Shown here: piece after piece, positions 62,552 to 64,000 of the stretch | How the letters are laid out: each line of letters opens with the position of its first letter | Numbering within the stretch: the first letter of the stretch is position 1 | Origin: Nemophila menziesii | Taxonomy: Eukaryota > Streptophyta > Magnoliopsida > Boraginales > Hydrophyllaceae | Length of the DNA stretch: 64,000 bases | Assembly (NCBI GenBank): GCA_029959085.1 | Contig: JARWIR010000018.1 | Location: forward strand, 5,208,001-5,272,000 | Direction of reading: 5' to 3' | Program-made: the position numbers and the translations under genes | Notes under the pieces: generated by a model | What the model was told of the DNA's origin: nothing | The model's database searches: none | What the model saw: only the letters and a program-made list of their open reading frames with translations

Positions 62552-64000
62552 TGGTGTCTCCTCATTTGTGATAGATTTATGTTAAGATGAGACATCATTT
62601 TTAGTGTTTTAGAAGTCAATAATGTCGATTTTCTTGAGTTTTAGTGCACTTTCCCATTTTGAGTCTTGATTTATAGAATTATTATTTTTAGAGTATATTG
62701 GGTTTAATTGTTTATTTAGTGTGTAGCTTTAAGGATAATTATGGAGCTTAATTAGAATCAAGTCAAAGACAACAACTTATGGAAAGAGATTTGCAAGGTA
62801 ATTGGAGAAAAGGAAATAAAAGCCAAAAAGATGGAAAAGGAAAAGCTGCCTAAATCTGGGATTCTGCATACACGTCCAAAGATGTGGGTTTTTACCTAAG
62901 AGATAGGCCGAATTTGGATATTTCCTTCTTAGGGTCAAGATAATTCTGTTGCGATTCTTTTGGTATATTATGGAGCAAAACCTGACCAATAACGAAAAAG
63001 ATATGCTCAAAACGGTGCAGCAGTGTTTATCTTTATTTCCATACGAATTTGAGTTGGGCTAGAAGTCCATTACCTTAACTATTCCTCAAGAAAACGAATT
63101 AGGTCTTCTAAACACCTATAAATACACCCTTATATCACTTGTAAATCATCCTTGCCTCATAGTAATTAGTTCTTAAGGTTTTATTCTTCCAAGTTATTGT
63201 AGAGAGCAAGATGATGTCTTTTGTAATTTCTTTTAGTTTATTTCCTTCAGGTATGAACTAAACTCCCCATAGCTTGGGTTTTGCATTATGTATAATCTAT
63301 GAATTCTAATTCTTCTATCTAAGTTTCTTTGGGAATTATATGTTTTAATCTGATATTAGCTACTTACTTAATATTTATTTATGTGTTTTGATTTATTGTC
63401 TTTCCTAGAACTGATCACTTTAGGATTGTTTTAATAGTAGTTAGATGGTCTCCTTGACAGGGTGTTTAACTATTGAACCACCACATAATGTCTAGTGTCG
63501 ATAGCAGTTCTGACAAAACATACTTCTAACTAGATAGTCATTAGGGTTTGATTTAATCACCATATCACCAATTGATTGTAGTGTGCTGGATAGGGCCTTA
63601 GTGGCGTTTGATAACCCTATTTGAGTCCTCGTCTTGGTTGTGGCGTAGCCCCCTTAGTCGCTCTCAAGGTCTAAGATTGGGGAATTTAGAATCCTGACTA
63701 AGTATACCAAGAGCTAATATTCTCCCTTATGAACTAGATTTATAGATAGAATTAGAAGGATTAGTGCGTACTAGCAAAACCTAAGCTATACTTCTCATCT
63801 CATATTCTTATCTTCTACTTTATTGTCTTTATTTTCCTAGTTTTAATTCTGAATCTCGAAATCTATTTTCTTTATTTTCTGTCTTCTAATTATCTACTTT
63901 TACTCGTTATTCTTACCTACGCGATTAACACACTTAAGTCCCTGAGAACGAACTCCATTTATCATTAAAACTTGCCTACGTCCTGTAATACTTGCAGTAC
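62552..64000 (+). repeat. Element D 3' LTR (incomplete at window end)
   Basis: Collinear with 54231-55685 and differing by a few percent at most, by eye. The first bases are TGGTGTCTCC instead of TGATGTCTCC, which would weaken the terminal inverted repeat. Confidence 0.9.

Larger units (their letters stand above)
54231..64000 (+). mobile_element. Element D: non-autonomous Athila-like retrotransposon (right end outside window)
   Basis: 5' LTR, primer site, gag-protease fused to the integrase tail, palindrome spacer, open env-like ORF, 3' region, polypurine tract and most of the 3' LTR. RT, RNase H and integrase core are absent. The LTR family is that of N1. By comparison with the 5' LTR, about 80 bp of the 3' LTR lie beyond the window. 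The insertion is in element C; the expected 5-bp duplication would be TATTG (54226-54230). Confidence 0.9.

Overview
The window is plant nuclear DNA, most likely from an angiosperm. It is almost entirely transposable elements. Nearly all of them are Athila-type Ty3/gypsy LTR retrotransposons, with a primer site matching tRNA-Asp, a gag-pol, and an extra env-position ORF, inserted into and beside one another. I see no intact host gene, tRNA, rRNA or CRISPR. Host genes appear only as broken fragments: a DEAH-box helicase, a mitochondrial porin (VDAC) and a cold-shock-domain protein.

Layout. (1) 1-15503 and 27493-41890 are two copies of an old block of about 14 kb, best explained as a head-to-tail tandem duplication with its junction at about 14254. 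The block holds degraded minus-strand Athila pieces, a cold-shock pseudogene split by a hAT-like element and, in copy 1 only, a segment (1650-6997) with a CACTA-type 3' end, helicase and porin exons and minisatellites. (2) Element A (+, 15504-27492) is a nearly complete Athila-like element. Its gag-pol frame has two nonsense codons, its env-like frame is open, and its 3' LTR is cut short. (3) Element N1 (-, 28488-36287) is a young non-autonomous relative flanked by the 5-bp duplication ATAAT. (4) 41885-54230 is a minus-strand chain of partial elements: an LTR piece, a gag-protease::integrase-tail piece, element B and element C. (5) Element D (+, 54231 to beyond the window end) is a second non-autonomous element inserted into C. 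It has gag-protease fused to an integrase tail, lacks RT/RNase H/integrase, and carries an open env-like ORF.

How the parts work together. A and B carry recognisable polymerase or integrase of a lineage that could once have mobilised N1 and D, which share the primer site, the polypurine tract and the 3' stem-loops. Three features recur in the related elements and are not explained by standard annotation. Arrays of short GC palindromes lie between integrase and the env-like ORF, with a different core in each family. A stem-loop sits a few bases upstream of each main polypurine-tract copy, and the terminal one shows compensatory changes between families. An inverted repeat sits at the LTR start. 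All identities and divergences are by-eye estimates.
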